Below, piece after piece: positions 7,469 through 16,482 of a stretch of DNA of 49,201 nt. The notes beneath the pieces were generated by a model. That model made no database searches and had not been told where the DNA came from. It saw only the letters and a list, made by a program, of their open reading frames with translations. The DNA is from Zafaria cholistanensis. GTDB lineage: Bacteria; Actinomycetota; Actinomycetes; Actinomycetales; Micrococcaceae. A program made the translations under genes and the position numbers. Where the stretch lies: the NCBI RefSeq assembly GCF_008580665.1, contig NZ_BKDJ01000006.1, positions 1-49,201 of the forward strand, given 5' to 3'. Numbering within the stretch: the stretch's first letter is position 1; each line of letters begins with the position of its first letter.

Positions 7469-9439
7469 CTAGGAGATGTCGTCCGGGGCCGCCACCGTGC
7501 GGGCCGCCGCCTCGTCGCGCTGGCGCTGCTCGACGGGGGACAGCACCGGCGGGGCCGTGTGCACCGGGCGGGACTCCTTGGAGAGCCACACCTCGCGCTC
7601 GGGACGCTTGACGATGTCGAAGAAGACCTCCTCGATCTCCTTCTGGTTCAGCGTCTCGCGCTCCAGCAGCGCCAGGGCCAGGCGGTCCAGCACGTGGCGG
7701 TTCTCGGTGAGGATGGCGTACGCCTCGTCGTGGGCGTTATCGATCAGGCTGCGCACCTCCTCGTCCACCACCCCGGCCAGGCGGTCCGAGTAGTCGCGGT
7801 CGTGGCCGGCATCGCGGCCCAGGAACGGCTCGCCCCCGCCGGAGCCGAGCTTCACGGCGCCAACGCGCTCGCTCATGCCGTACTGGGTGACCATCTTCCG
7901 GGCCGTTGCGGTGGCCTTCTCGATGTCGTTGGAGGCGCCGGTGGACGGGTCGTGGAAGATGATCTCCTCCGCCACGCGTCCGCCCATGGCATACGCCAGC
8001 TGGTCGAGCAGTTCGTTGCGGGTGACGGAATACTTGTCTTCCTCCGGCACCACCATGGTGTAGCCGAGGGCGCGGCCGCGGGGGAGGATCGTGATCTTGG
8101 TGACCGGCGCCGAATGGCGCAGTGCGGCGGCCACCAGCGCGTGCCCGCCCTCGTGATAGGCGGTGATCTTGCGCTCGTGCTCCTTCATCAGGCGCGAGCG
8201 CTTCTGCGGGCCGGCCATGACGCGGTCGATCGCCTCGTCGAGGGCGCGGTCGTCGATGAGCTGGGCATTGGAGCGGGCGGTGAGCAGCGCGGCCTCATTG
8301 AGCACGTTGGCCAGGTCGGCACCGGTGTAGCCCGGGGTCTTCTTGGCGACCGCGCGCAGGTCCACGTTGGGGGCCATCGGCTTGCCCTTGGAGTGCACGC
8401 CCAGGATGCGCTCGCGCCCGGCGAGGTCGGGGGCCTCCACCGGGATCTGGCGGTCGAAGCGGCCCGGACGCAGCAGCGCCGGGTCCAGCACGTCCGGGCG
8501 GTTGGTCGCGGCGATAAGGATGACGTTGGCGTTGGCGTCGAAGCCGTCCATCTCCACCAGCAGCTGGTTCAGCGTCTGTTCGCGCTCGTCGTTGCCGCCG
8601 CCGACGCCGGCGCCGCGGTGGCGGCCGACGGCGTCGATCTCGTCCACGAAGATGATCGCCGGGGCATTGTTCTTCGCCTGCTCGAACAGGTCGCGCACGC
8701 GGGAGGCGCCCACGCCGACGAACATCTCCACGAAGTCGGAGCCGGAGATCGAGTAGAAGGGGACGCCCGCCTCGCCGGCGACCGCCTTGGCCAGCAGGGT
8801 CTTGCCCGTTCCGGGAGGGCCGTAGAGCAGGACGCCCTTGGGGATCTTCGCACCGACGGCCTGGAACTTGCCCGGCTCCTGCAGGAACTCCTTGATCTCG
8901 TACAGTTCCTCGACGGCCTCGTCGGCGCCGGCGACGTCAGCGAAGGTCACCTGGGGCATGTCCTTGGTGATCAGCTTGGCCCGGGACTTGCCGAACTGCA
9001 TGACCTTGGAGCCGCCGCCCTGGGCGCGCGAGAGCAGGAACCAGAAGAGCAGGGCAATCAGGATGAACGGGACAATCACGCTGACCAGGCTCAGGAACCA
9101 GTTGTTCTCCACCGGCTGGTCGGTGAAGGAGTCGAGGTTGGCGGTATCGATCGCCTGGACGACGTCGTCCGCCCGGGCCGTGGAGTAGTAGAAGGACACC
9201 TGCTTGCCCTTGTCCTGCCCGTCGACGACGTAGTTCTCCTTCAGGGTCAGGTCCACGCGCTGGTCGGCGTCGAAGATCTTGGCCACGGAGGCCCTGTTCT
9301 CTTGGAGCATCTGCAGGCCGATGCTCGTATCGACCCGGCCGGTGTTGCCCGACGCCAGCGTCGGCAGGAAAATGAGCAGCGCAACGGCGCCGACCAGAAC
9401 CCAGATGGCCCAGCTGTTGAGGATCTTCTTGGCTTTCAT
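7469..9439 (-). CDS. ftsH: ATP-dependent zinc metalloprotease FtsH
   Basis: 656 aa membrane AAA+ protease that degrades misfolded membrane proteins and regulators as a hexamer. Two N-terminal membrane helices (residues ~10-28 and ~116-137) flank an extracytoplasmic domain; the AAA module has Walker A GPPGTGKT (207-214), Walker B IIFVDEID (262-269) and the second region of homology ([19 protein letters not shown]); the protease has HEGGH (429-433). Start ATG 9439 gives the expected MKAKK N-terminus; an upstream extension lacks homology. The only Shine-Dalgarno-like AGGAGG is about 24 nt upstream, unusually far. Preceded by a hairpin that separates it from hpt. Confidence 0.97.
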   Translation of the reverse strand: MKAKKILNSWAIWVLVGAVALLIFLPTLASGNTGRVDTSIGLQMLQENRASVAKIFDADQRVDLTLKENYVVDGQDKGKQVSFYYSTARADDVVQAIDTANLDSFTDQPVENNWFLSLVSVIVPFILIALLFWFLLSRAQGGGSKVMQFGKSRAKLITKDMPQVTFADVAGADEAVEELYEIKEFLQEPGKFQAVGAKIPKGVLLYGPPGTGKTLLAKAVAGEAGVPFYSISGSDFVEMFVGVGASRVRDLFEQAKNNAPAIIFVDEIDAVGRHRGAGVGGGNDEREQTLNQLLVEMDGFDANANVILIAATNRPDVLDPALLRPGRFDRQIPVEAPDLAGRERILGVHSKGKPMAPNVDLRAVAKKTPGYTGADLANVLNEAALLTARSNAQLIDDRALDEAIDRVMAGPQKRSRLMKEHERKITAYHEGGHALVAAALRHSAPVTKITILPRGRALGYTMVVPEEDKYSVTRNELLDQLAYAMGGRVAEEIIFHDPSTGASNDIEKATATARKMVTQYGMSERVGAVKLGSGGGEPFLGRDAGHDRDYSDRLAGVVDEEVRSLIDNAHDEAYAILTENRHVLDRLALALLERETLNQKEIEEVFFDIVKRPEREVWLSKESRPVHTAPPVLSPVEQRQRDEAAARTVAAPDDIS

Positions 9440-9508
9440 GCGTGGGGGTCCCGTCCCCCGTCCCTCCTGCTTGCGGGCGCGAGCGCCCGGGCGCCCCGGT
9501 GGCGCTGA

Positions 9509-9514
9509 TCTATA
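9509..9514 (-). promoter_or_regulatory. possible -10 box of the ftsH promoter
   Basis: TATAGA on the minus strand in the AT-richer patch between the hpt hairpin and ftsH; the -35 region (TCTTGC, 16 nt upstream) is weak. Supports separate transcription of ftsH with a leader of roughly 60 nt. Confidence 0.35.
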
Positions 9515-9597
9515 AGTACACGTCCAGTAAGCAAGACGCACGGGACGCGCATTCAGTTCCCCTTTGGGCGTAAGGATTTCCGCGGGCCGCCCAGGGA

Positions 9598-9632
9598 GCG
9601 CAAAGGGCCCCCCAACCGGGGGCCCTTTGCGC
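9598..9632 (-). terminator. hairpin terminator after hpt
   Basis: Perfect 15-bp inverted repeat (GCGCAAAGGGCCCCC and complement) with a 5-nt loop, 50 nt downstream of the hpt stop. No U-run follows, as is common in high-GC actinobacteria. It splits the minus-strand cluster into a dacB-to-hpt unit and an ftsH-to-panC unit. Confidence 0.75.
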
Positions 9633-9682
9633 CGTATGGCCGGGGTCGGCACCGGCCCCCGCGCTGGGAGCAGGCCCGTGCG

Positions 9683-10234
9683 CTAGGAGTAGACGTGCGG
9701 GGCGAGGGTGCCGATGAAGTCCAGGTTGCGGTACCGCTCGGCGTGGTCCAGGCCGTAGCCGACGACGAATTCGTTCGGGATATCCATGCCCACGTACTTG
9801 ACGTCGATCTCCACCTTGGCTGCCTCCGGCTTGCGCAGCAGCGTGCAGATTTCCACCGAGGCCGGTCCGCGGGACTGCAGGTTGGCCTTGAGCCAGGACA
9901 GGGTCAGCCCGGAGTCGATGATGTCCTCGACGATCAGGACGTGCTTGCCCATCAGGTCGGTGTCCAGGTCCTTGAGGATGCGCACGACGCCGGAGGACTG
10001 CGTTCCGGAGCCGTAGGAGGAGACGGCCATCCAATCCATGGTCACGTGGGAGTGCAGGGCGCGGGCCAGGTCGGCCATCACCATGACGGCCCCCTTGAGG
10101 ACCCCGACGACCAGCAGGTCGCGGTCCGCGTAGTCCTCGTCGATCCGCGCCGCGAGTTCGGCGATGCGGTCCTGGATCTGTTCCTTGGTGTAGAGGACGT
10201 GCTTGATGTCGGCGATGACGTCGTTCGAATCCAC
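9683..10234 (-). CDS. hpt: hypoxanthine phosphoribosyltransferase
   Basis: 183 aa. Purine salvage: hypoxanthine/guanine plus PRPP to IMP/GMP. The PRPP-binding signature [14 protein letters not shown] is at residues ~99-112, with [10 protein letters not shown] (41-50) and the C-terminal [18 protein letters not shown] typical of bacterial enzymes. GTG at 10234 with AGGAG 8 nt upstream sets the start. Follows tilS by 106 nt, the usual actinobacterial tilS-hpt-ftsH order. Confidence 0.96.
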   Translation of the reverse strand: MDSNDVIADIKHVLYTKEQIQDRIAELAARIDEDYADRDLLVVGVLKGAVMVMADLARALHSHVTMDWMAVSSYGSGTQSSGVVRILKDLDTDLMGKHVLIVEDIIDSGLTLSWLKANLQSRGPASVEICTLLRKPEAAKVEIDVKYVGMDIPNEFVVGYGLDHAERYRNLDFIGTLAPHVYS

Positions 10235-10340
10235 GGGGGAGCTCCTGCTGTCTACGGATGCCCGCGGGGGCGGGCGGGGAGTGTGGGCTGCTGCTTCAAG
10301 AGTGCCACAGCACGGCCCCGAGTGCGGAACCGGGCTGCCC

Positions 10341-11396
10341 CTAGCCTGCCGCCTCCGGGTGATCCGCAGGGCCTTCCGGAACCCTGCCATCCAGCACCCG
10401 TCCCTCCAGCACGACGGCCCGGCGGGCCGGGCCGTGGGGACCGTCCGGGCGTTCGCGGTAGGCGGCGACGTGCCCGGCCAGCTGGACGGGTCCGGCCGAC
10501 CCGGCCCCGTCGACAAGGCGTTCGGTGGCCGCGATGCGTTCCAGGGTCGGGTTTTCCCCGCCGAGTCGGACGGCGGCGGCGCGCAGCACCCGTCCGCGCA
10601 GGGCCGGCCCCAACGCGCGCAACCCCGCCAGGTCCAGGGCCAGGCACCCGGGCGCGGCGACGGGCAGGAGCAGGTCCTCCAGCGCGTCTTGGGCAAGGCG
10701 GTCGAGGTGGTCGGCGTCGGCGCGGGCCAGCAGGGCGGTGCGGGCGAGCGCCTCGGCGACTCCGGGGCCGAGCGCGGCCTCAAGGACCGGCAGCACGTCG
10801 AGCCGGACGCGGTTGCGCAGCGGGCCGCGCTCCAGGTTGGTCGGGTCGGTCCAGTAGTCCAGTGCCTCATGGGCGCAGACCGCTTCTGTCTGGGCGCGGC
10901 GCAGGCCCAGGAAAGGACGCAGGTAGGGCCCGCGCGTGGCGGGGATCCCGGCCAGCGAACGGGTTCCGGAACCGCGGGCCAGGCCCAAAATCACCTGTTC
11001 GGCCTGGTCGTCGAGGGTGTGCCCGAGCAGCACGTGGTCCGCCCCCGTTTCCTCCAGCGCCTCCGCGAATGCGGCGTAGCGGGCCGTGCGGGCCTGCGCC
11101 TCGGAACCGGTGCCTTCGACGCCGGGCGCCTTGACCAGCACCGGGGACAGCCCCAGCGCGCGCACCTGCCCTGCAGCCTGGGCGGCCACGGCCGCGCTGT
11201 CCTCCTGCAGGGCGTGGTCCACCACCACGGCGCCGGCGCGGAGTTCGCCCTTGCCCGCCAGGAACGCGGCGGCGGCGGCCAGCGCCAGCGAGTCCGCTCC
11301 CCCGCTGCAGGCGACCAGGACGAAGGACCCGCGCGGAACCAAACGCCGCACCGCGTTGCGGGCCGCGGCCACCGCGGCGGGAAGGTGTCCCCCCAT
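10341..11396 (-). CDS. tilS: tRNA(Ile)-lysidine synthetase
   Basis: 351 aa. ATP-dependent addition of lysine to C34 of tRNA-Ile(CAU), changing its reading to AUA. PP-loop SGGADS at residues 31-36, then [20 protein letters not shown] and LRPFLGLRR, the N-type TilS core; the C-terminal domain is short and poorly conserved as in other actinobacteria. ATG lies 6 nt after the metalloprotease stop, so it is probably co-transcribed. Confidence 0.94.
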   Translation of the reverse strand: MGGHLPAAVAAARNAVRRLVPRGSFVLVACSGGADSLALAAAAAFLAGKGELRAGAVVVDHALQEDSAAVAAQAAGQVRALGLSPVLVKAPGVEGTGSEAQARTARYAAFAEALEETGADHVLLGHTLDDQAEQVILGLARGSGTRSLAGIPATRGPYLRPFLGLRRAQTEAVCAHEALDYWTDPTNLERGPLRNRVRLDVLPVLEAALGPGVAEALARTALLARADADHLDRLAQDALEDLLLPVAAPGCLALDLAGLRALGPALRGRVLRAAAVRLGGENPTLERIAATERLVDGAGSAGPVQLAGHVAAYRERPDGPHGPARRAVVLEGRVLDGRVPEGPADHPEAAG

Positions 11397-11402
11397 CGGC
11401 CC

Positions 11403-12563
11403 TTAGCGGGCCGGAGCCGGGGCTAGCCCCATCCGGCCGATCCATTCGTCGGGGTGGTGCAGCTCGCGTTCGGTGGGCAGGTGCTCAGGGCGCTCCCAGA
11501 TCACGTTGAAACGCTCCATGCCCACCCGGTCCACGACCCGTTGGACGAACTTCTGCCCGTCCGCGTACTGGCGCATCTTGGCATCCAGCCCCAAGAGGCG
11601 GCGCACCCATTTCTCCAGGGCGCTGCGGTTCTCCCCGCGCCGGTTGAAGCGCTGGCGGATGGTGCGCACGGTGGGCACGATCGAGGCATCCACCGCGTCC
11701 ATGACCACGTTGGCGTGCCCCTCAAGCAGGCTCATGACCGCTGTCAGGTGGCTGAGCACGGCCTGGTCCCCCGGGTCCTTCAGCACCGCGAGCAGTCCCG
11801 GGGATCCTTCCTGCCTCCGGCCGTCCCCGGAACGGGACGTCCGTTCCTCCCCGGCCGCATCACGGGTGCCCAGCGCCTCGCGGGCCACGTCCATGAGCCG
11901 CTCGCCGAGGCCGTCGGTGGTCTCGACCAGGCCCTCGGCGAGGCGGGAAATCTGGTCGCGCAGGTGGTCGCGCAGCCATGGTGCCGCGGCGAACTGCACC
12001 CGGTGGGTCTGTTCGTGAAGGCAGACCCAGAGGCGGAAATCGGCTGGCTCGACGCCGAGTTCGCGCTCCACCTCGACGATGTTGGGGGCCACCAGCATCA
12101 GCCTGCCGCCACCGGACGCGGCGGGGCGGAGCAGGCCGGAGAAGGGGTCGTACTGGCCCAGGACCTTGGAGGAGAGGAAGGCCAGGACCGCTCCCATCTC
12201 CGCCCCGGTGAGGACCCCGCTGAGGGCGACGGTCGGTTCACTCAGCCGGGAGCCCTTTTTCTCGCCCAGGCGGCGCAGTGCGGGGTCAAGCAGGGCCTCG
12301 AAGCTGTGCGTGTTGGCGCGGGCCCAGCTGGCACGGTCGACGATCAGCACCTGGGAGTCGCGCAGGTCGCGGGCCGCCTCCAGTCCGGTGATGCGGTGCA
12401 CGTGGGCGACGGACGCGTCGGCATGGCGGCGCAGGTCGGCCACGACGTCCTCCCGGTCGGCCGTGTTCAGCTTCGGCCCGGCGCTGCCCAGCCGCGCCGC
12501 GGCATCGGCCGCCAGCTTCCAGTTGATCAGGCGGACGGGGGGCTCCACGGCCGAGGTATCCAT
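11403..12563 (-). CDS. zinc-dependent metalloprotease (DUF2342 / F420-associated hydrolase family)
   Basis: 386 aa. Zincin-type HExxH motif (HEQTH) about midway with downstream EGHANVVMDAV, matching the actinobacterial family annotated 'coenzyme F420 biosynthesis-associated' or 'zinc-dependent metalloprotease', usually between dacB and tilS as here. The true substrate is unknown and the F420 link is only phylogenetic. ATG 12563 preferred; a GTG 18 nt upstream would add six residues. No good Shine-Dalgarno for either. 27 nt after dacB, hence the same transcript. Confidence 0.88.
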   Translation of the reverse strand: MDTSAVEPPVRLINWKLAADAAARLGSAGPKLNTADREDVVADLRRHADASVAHVHRITGLEAARDLRDSQVLIVDRASWARANTHSFEALLDPALRRLGEKKGSRLSEPTVALSGVLTGAEMGAVLAFLSSKVLGQYDPFSGLLRPAASGGGRLMLVAPNIVEVERELGVEPADFRLWVCLHEQTHRVQFAAAPWLRDHLRDQISRLAEGLVETTDGLGERLMDVAREALGTRDAAGEERTSRSGDGRRQEGSPGLLAVLKDPGDQAVLSHLTAVMSLLEGHANVVMDAVDASIVPTVRTIRQRFNRRGENRSALEKWVRRLLGLDAKMRQYADGQKFVQRVVDRVGMERFNVIWERPEHLPTERELHHPDEWIGRMGLAPAPAR

Positions 12564-12590
12564 GGACCCATCACACCACACGGGGGGCGG

Positions 12591-14153
12591 TCAGCGGCAC
12601 CCGCAGCCGGAGAGAACGGTGGCGGCGGCGTCCAGCGTGGCGCGGGCCGGGGCCAACGGGGCGGGCACGCCTTGGGCAAAGAAGGAAAACGCCAGCACCC
12701 GCCCCTCGGAGGTCACCGCATACCCGGTCAGGGTGGCCACGCCCGTCAGCGAACCGGTCTTGGCCCGCACCGTGCCGCTCGTGGCGGCCCCGGTGAGCCG
12801 GTCGCCCAGGGTTCCGGTGGCACCGGCGACCGGCAGCAGGTAGCTCAGTTCGCGCAGGGCGGGCTTTTCGGAGGAGGCCGCGGCCCGCAGCGTCGCGGCC
12901 AGCTGCTCCGGGGACACCTGGTTGGCGGCGGCCAGGCCGGAAGTATCCGCCAGAACCAGTCCGGCCGTGTCAACCCCGAGCCGGCCGACGGCTTCCTTCA
13001 CGGCCTCCGTCGCGCCGCCGAACGTCGCTGGCTTGCCGGCCTCCAGCGCCACCAGCCGTCCCACCGCCTCGGCCACGTAGTTATCCGACTCCTCCCCCAT
13101 GTGGCGCAGCTGCTCGCGCAGCGGGGCGGATTCGACGGCGGCAAGTTCCGCGGCGCCTTCCGGCGCGCTCCCCCGCGCCACGGTGCCGGCAACCCCCAGG
13201 GGCACGGCGGGGGCTTCCGGCGGCGTTGCGCTCGCCGGGGACGAAGCGGGAGTCGGGGACGGGGTGGTGGAGGTGGACGGGCTCGGTGAGGAGGACGCTT
13301 TCCGGGCCGCCTGTTGCTGCTTCAGTTCCTGGGCCAGCAGGGCACGGAACGCCTGGGCGGCGGCGAGGGCCGGATCGGCGACGCGCGGGCTGTCCCTGCC
13401 GGTGTCCTGGCGGGCCCCATGCAGCGCCAGCGGCTGTACGGGGGCGATGTTTCCGCTGCTCACCAGGGATTCGTCCCACGCCGGGCTCAGCGTGGCCCCG
13501 GCAAAGAGGGTGTCATCGAGCAGGACCTCGACTTTTCCGGTAATGGTCCGCCCGTCACGGCCGGCCAACAGTGCGGCCGCCGTGTCCCGGGCCAGCACGG
13601 CCAGGCTGGCCCGCCCTTCCGCCGCGGTGCCGGATTCTGCAGTGCCGGATTTCGCAGTGCCGAGCAGCACGTCGCCGCCGCCGACCAGCACCACCCGGTT
13701 TCCGGCGCCGCGCCGGACCACCGTCCGCAGCCGCCGGTCGGGACCCAGTTCGGCCAGCGCGGCTGCGGCGGTGAACACCTTCAGGCTGGAGGCCGGCACC
13801 CCGGGCGCCGCCCCCTGGCGGGAGTACAGTTCCTGTCCGGTGGCGACGTCGGCGACGGAGGCCCCGAAGATGGCCCCGCCATCGTCCGCGGCGCCGTTCC
13901 CGAAAGTCGCGTCAAGCGCCTCCGCCAGGACCGCGGCGTCGGGCATTGGCGCGCCGGCATCCGTGGCATCGGTGCCCAGCGGAGCCAGCATGCTGGCCGA
14001 GGCGGAGGGGAGCACGGGCAGCGGGGCCGGCGCCGGGGCGGCCACCGTCGACCCCGGCACGGCGGCGGAAAGGTTCACGATGACCAGCAGGACCAGCGTG
14101 CCGAGGACGGCCGCCAGGAGCCCGGAAGTGAGCGCACGCGTGCCGCGCTTCAT
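12591..14153 (-). CDS. dacB: D-alanyl-D-alanine carboxypeptidase/endopeptidase (PBP4, peptidase S13)
   Basis: 520 aa, exported. N-terminal basic segment and hydrophobic helix (~11-31) act as signal or anchor. The three penicilloyl-serine motifs are seen: SSLK (residues 122-125), SDN (in EESDNYVAE) and KTG (in VRAKTGSLTGVA). A Ser/Thr/Pro-rich insert (roughly residues 284-315) interrupts the family insert domain and looks like a flexible linker. Trims peptidoglycan stem peptides outside the membrane. GGAGG lies 7 nt before the ATG. Divergent from ppa and first gene of its operon. Confidence 0.94.
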   Translation of the reverse strand: MKRGTRALTSGLLAAVLGTLVLLVIVNLSAAVPGSTVAAPAPAPLPVLPSASASMLAPLGTDATDAGAPMPDAAVLAEALDATFGNGAADDGGAIFGASVADVATGQELYSRQGAAPGVPASSLKVFTAAAALAELGPDRRLRTVVRRGAGNRVVLVGGGDVLLGTAKSGTAESGTAAEGRASLAVLARDTAAALLAGRDGRTITGKVEVLLDDTLFAGATLSPAWDESLVSSGNIAPVQPLALHGARQDTGRDSPRVADPALAAAQAFRALLAQELKQQQAARKASSSPSPSTSTTPSPTPASSPASATPPEAPAVPLGVAGTVARGSAPEGAAELAAVESAPLREQLRHMGEESDNYVAEAVGRLVALEAGKPATFGGATEAVKEAVGRLGVDTAGLVLADTSGLAAANQVSPEQLAATLRAAASSEKPALRELSYLLPVAGATGTLGDRLTGAATSGTVRAKTGSLTGVATLTGYAVTSEGRVLAFSFFAQGVPAPLAPARATLDAAATVLSGCGCR

Positions 14154-14281
14154 CAGCCACCTCCGAAATCGCCGTTGCCACGCCGCGCCCTATACGCTTA
14201 GGCACAACACCTTTAAGACTAGACGGCGCGTGCGCGCCCCGCGCCCGCACGCCGTCCGGCACGAAAGTCGAGGAGACTCAG

Positions 14282-14767
14282 ATGAGCCACGACGTCACCA
14301 TCGAGATTCCGTCGGGATCCCGCGTCAAGTACGAGATCGACCACGAAACCCACCGCCTGCGCCTGGACCGCGTGCTGTTCACCCCGATGCAGTACCCGAC
14401 CCACTACGGCTACTTCGACGACACCCTCGGCGAGGACGGCGACCCGCTGGACGCGATGGTGTGGATCCCGGGCGTGGACCTGATCCCGGGCGTGATTGTC
14501 GAGTCCCGCCCGATCGGCGTGTTCAACATGACCGACGACGGCGGTGGAGACGCCAAGCTGCTGTGCGTGCCGACCGACAAGCGCTTTGAGCACATCCGGG
14601 AGCTCGAAGACGTCGACCAGTGGCTGATCAAGGAGATCGAGCACTTCTTCACCCGCTACAAGGACCTGGAGCCCGGCAAGTGGGTCAAGGCCGAGGGCTG
14701 GGAGGGCCGCGAGGCCGCCGAGGCTGAGCTGCAGCGCTCCATCGAGCGTTTCGCGGCCCAGGGCTAG
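14282..14767 (+). CDS. ppa: inorganic pyrophosphatase (family I)
   Basis: 161 aa cytosolic Mg-dependent enzyme hydrolysing PPi to phosphate, pulling biosynthetic reactions forward. Signature DGDPLDAM and conserved YPTHYGYFDDT, DDGGGDAKLLCVP and KRFEHI. GAGGAG precedes the ATG by 6 nt. Divergently arranged with dacB across a 128-bp gap, followed by a strong terminator; monocistronic. Confidence 0.97.
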   Translation: MSHDVTIEIPSGSRVKYEIDHETHRLRLDRVLFTPMQYPTHYGYFDDTLGEDGDPLDAMVWIPGVDLIPGVIVESRPIGVFNMTDDGGGDAKLLCVPTDKRFEHIRELEDVDQWLIKEIEHFFTRYKDLEPGKWVKAEGWEGREAAEAELQRSIERFAAQG

Positions 14768-14797
14768 CGGTTTCACCGGGCGCTGCGGCGCCTGCCC

Positions 14798-14860
14798 GGC
14801 CCCGCCGTCCGGCGGTCCCGCGCGTGTTCGCACGCGGGGCCCCGAACGGCGGGGCCTTTT
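14798..14860 (+). terminator. branched intrinsic terminator of ppa
   Basis: Outer stem GGCCCCGCCGT (14798-14808) with ACGGCGGGGCC (14846-14856), inner stem CGCGTG-TTCG-CACGCG (14821-14836), followed by TTTT. Good rho-independent structure. Confidence 0.8.
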
Positions 14861-14901
14861 GCGTGGGCGGCCAAGGCCGATCGCTCCGGAGCCTGCCGGC
14901 G

Positions 14902-14941
14902 GGCACCGGGGCACACCTGACGACAGGTGTTCCCCGGTGCC
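14902..14941. terminator. 18-bp hairpin between ppa and the DUF1761 gene
   Basis: 18-bp arms with a single mismatch around an ACGA loop, no U-run. Could be a second terminator or a structured leader for the next gene, which starts 100 nt later. Confidence 0.5.
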
Positions 14942-14946
14942 CCTAG

Positions 14947-14975
14947 ACTCTAGCCAGCCACAACTCTAGCCAGCC
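14947..14975. repeat. 13-bp direct repeat
   Basis: ACTCTAGCCAGCC at 14947-14959 and 14963-14975, upstream of the DUF1761 gene. Two copies in helical register (16 bp apart) could be a paired binding site or chance slippage. Confidence 0.5.
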
Positions 14976-15041
14976 GAGACCATAGCGGGCCGCAGGTTTC
15001 CGCGGCTCCCCGCCGGGGTCATCCAGCCTGAGGAGATTGCC

Positions 15042-15464
15042 ATGCTTGTTCCTGCGATCAATTTCTGGGCCGTCCTGGCGGCCACGCTGTCCGCGATGGT
15101 GGTGGGCTTTGTCTGGTACATGCCGCAGGTTTTCGGCAACTACTGGAGGCGGACTGCCAAGGTCGCCCCGTCCGGGGAAGCGAAGGCCGCGGCCGGGCCG
15201 ATCCTCGTGGCGTTCGTGGCGAGCTTTGTCAGCGCGTGGGTGCTGGCAGGATCGGCAGCGATCGCCCAGCACTTCTATGGCGGGAACTTCCTGGTCAACA
15301 CGTTTGTTACCGGCGTCATCCTCTGGACGGGCTTCACCGCCGCGCGCTTCATCACCCATGACGCGTTCGAGGGCCGCCCCGTGCGCCTCACGGTGCTGAA
15401 CTGTGCCCACGAACTGGTCACCGTGCTGGCCATGTGCCTGGTGATCGGCCTGTTTGGGATCTAG
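15042..15464 (+). CDS. DUF1761 family membrane protein
   Basis: 140 aa, four predicted membrane helices. The N-terminus INFWAVLAATLSAMVVGFVW followed by YMPQVFGNYW fits the DUF1761 pattern (IN..A...A......G..WY....FG..W). Function unknown. GAGGAG lies 6 nt before the ATG. Alone between two hairpins. Confidence 0.85.
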   Translation: MLVPAINFWAVLAATLSAMVVGFVWYMPQVFGNYWRRTAKVAPSGEAKAAAGPILVAFVASFVSAWVLAGSAAIAQHFYGGNFLVNTFVTGVILWTGFTAARFITHDAFEGRPVRLTVLNCAHELVTVLAMCLVIGLFGI

Positions 15465-15476
15465 CAGGCGGGTAGT

Positions 15477-15491
15477 GCCCGGGCGCCGGGC
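15477..15491. terminator. short hairpin between convergent genes
   Basis: GCCCGG-GCG-CCGGGC in the 32-bp gap between the DUF1761 gene and the HAD gene. Small; may act in both directions. Confidence 0.3.
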
Positions 15492-15496
15492 CCGTC

Positions 15497-16333
15497 CTAG
15501 AGGAGGCTGCGCAGCACGTGCGCCAGGCCGTCACCCTCGACGGGGTCCGTGACCTCGTCCGCCGCGGCCTTGACCTCCTCAGGCGCCTGGCCCATGGCGA
15601 CGCCGCGGGCCGCCCAGCGCAGCATCTCGATATCGTTGCGGCCGTCGCCCACGGCGATGGTGTTCGCCGGGTCGATCTCCAGGTGCGCACGCAGGGCCTC
15701 GACGCCGCTGGCCTTGGAGATGCCCTCGGCGGCGATGTCCAGCCATGCCGTCCACCCCACGGAGTAGGTCACCCCGTGCAGGCCGATCGCCTCCACGGCC
15801 TGGCCGAACTCCTCCGCGGTGGAGTCGGTGGAGAAGACCACCAGGCGCACCGCGATCGACTCCATGAGGCGCTCGAAGTCGACACCCTGGGCAACCACCC
15901 CAAAGCTGGCGTCCTGGAAGCGTTCGGTGGAGAGGAAGTTCCCATCCACGTCCTCCAGGGCGTACTTGGCGGTCGGCAGGACATCGCGCAACGCCTTCAG
16001 CGCGGGGGCCGGATCGAAGGTCTGGCGGTCGATGACCTCGTATCCGTCGGGCAGGGAAGAATCCACGCGCAGCGTCACACCACCGTTGCAGCACACCGCG
16101 TAGCCACGCTCGATGCCAAGCAGTTCCACCACCGGGAGCGTGGCGCCCAGCGAGCGTCCGGTGGAGATAACCACCTCGTGGCCGGCGGCGACCACCGCGC
16201 GGGCGGCTTCCATGACCGTCGGGGACATGTGCCCGTCGTGGTTCACGAGTGTGCCGTCCACGTCCAGGCACACCATCAGAGGGTTCGGGTTCTCTTGCCG
16301 GTCTTCGATGCCGGCGCTCATTGCGAGTGTCAT
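15497..16333 (-). CDS. HAD family hydrolase (Cof/YbiV type phosphatase)
   Basis: 278 aa. Motif I LDVDGTLVNHDG near residue 23, motif II STGRS, motif IV GDGRNDIEML; a cap domain of the C2 (Cof) type lies between. Such enzymes dephosphorylate sugar phosphates or cofactors; substrate unknown. A second member of the family lies at 36230-37030. Start ATG 16333 (AGGTGG close by) or 16321; uncertain. Confidence 0.88.
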   Translation of the reverse strand: MTLAMSAGIEDRQENPNPLMVCLDVDGTLVNHDGHMSPTVMEAARAVVAAGHEVVISTGRSLGATLPVVELLGIERGYAVCCNGGVTLRVDSSLPDGYEVIDRQTFDPAPALKALRDVLPTAKYALEDVDGNFLSTERFQDASFGVVAQGVDFERLMESIAVRLVVFSTDSTAEEFGQAVEAIGLHGVTYSVGWTAWLDIAAEGISKASGVEALRAHLEIDPANTIAVGDGRNDIEMLRWAARGVAMGQAPEEVKAAADEVTDPVEGDGLAHVLRSLL

Positions 16334-16371
16334 CCACCTAGTGAACCACTACAGCCCCATATTGGTCATGG

Positions 16372-16383
16372 GGAAAATTTTCC
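16372..16383. promoter_or_regulatory. 12-bp AT-core palindrome upstream of the HAD gene
   Basis: GGAAAATTTTCC, perfect, in the 149-bp gap between serS and the HAD gene; very AT-rich for this genome. Candidate operator or promoter element. No companion half-sites seen. Confidence 0.35.
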
Positions 16384-16421
16384 GGGGAATGAAATCGGCG
16401 TGAATGTTGCCGGGACGCAAA

Positions 16422-16458
16422 GCGGCCCGGAGGGCGCGCCGGGCGCCCTCCGGACCGC
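16422..16458 (-). terminator. intrinsic terminator of serS
   Basis: 16-bp stem with one G-U pair (GCGGCCCGGAGGGCGC and complement), 5-nt loop, followed on the minus strand by TTTGCG. 24 nt after the serS stop. Confidence 0.75.
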
Positions 16459-16482
16459 CTGGTCCGAAGGTGTTTCTCCCTG

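Noticed and set aside
6953-9508. 851-codon plus-strand frame opposite folE and ftsH
   Set aside because: Same shadow effect; no domains, and it is antisense to two certain genes.
10221-10232. GTTCGAATCC, another T-loop-like string
   Set aside because: It is the start of the hpt coding sequence; no tRNA fold can be drawn.
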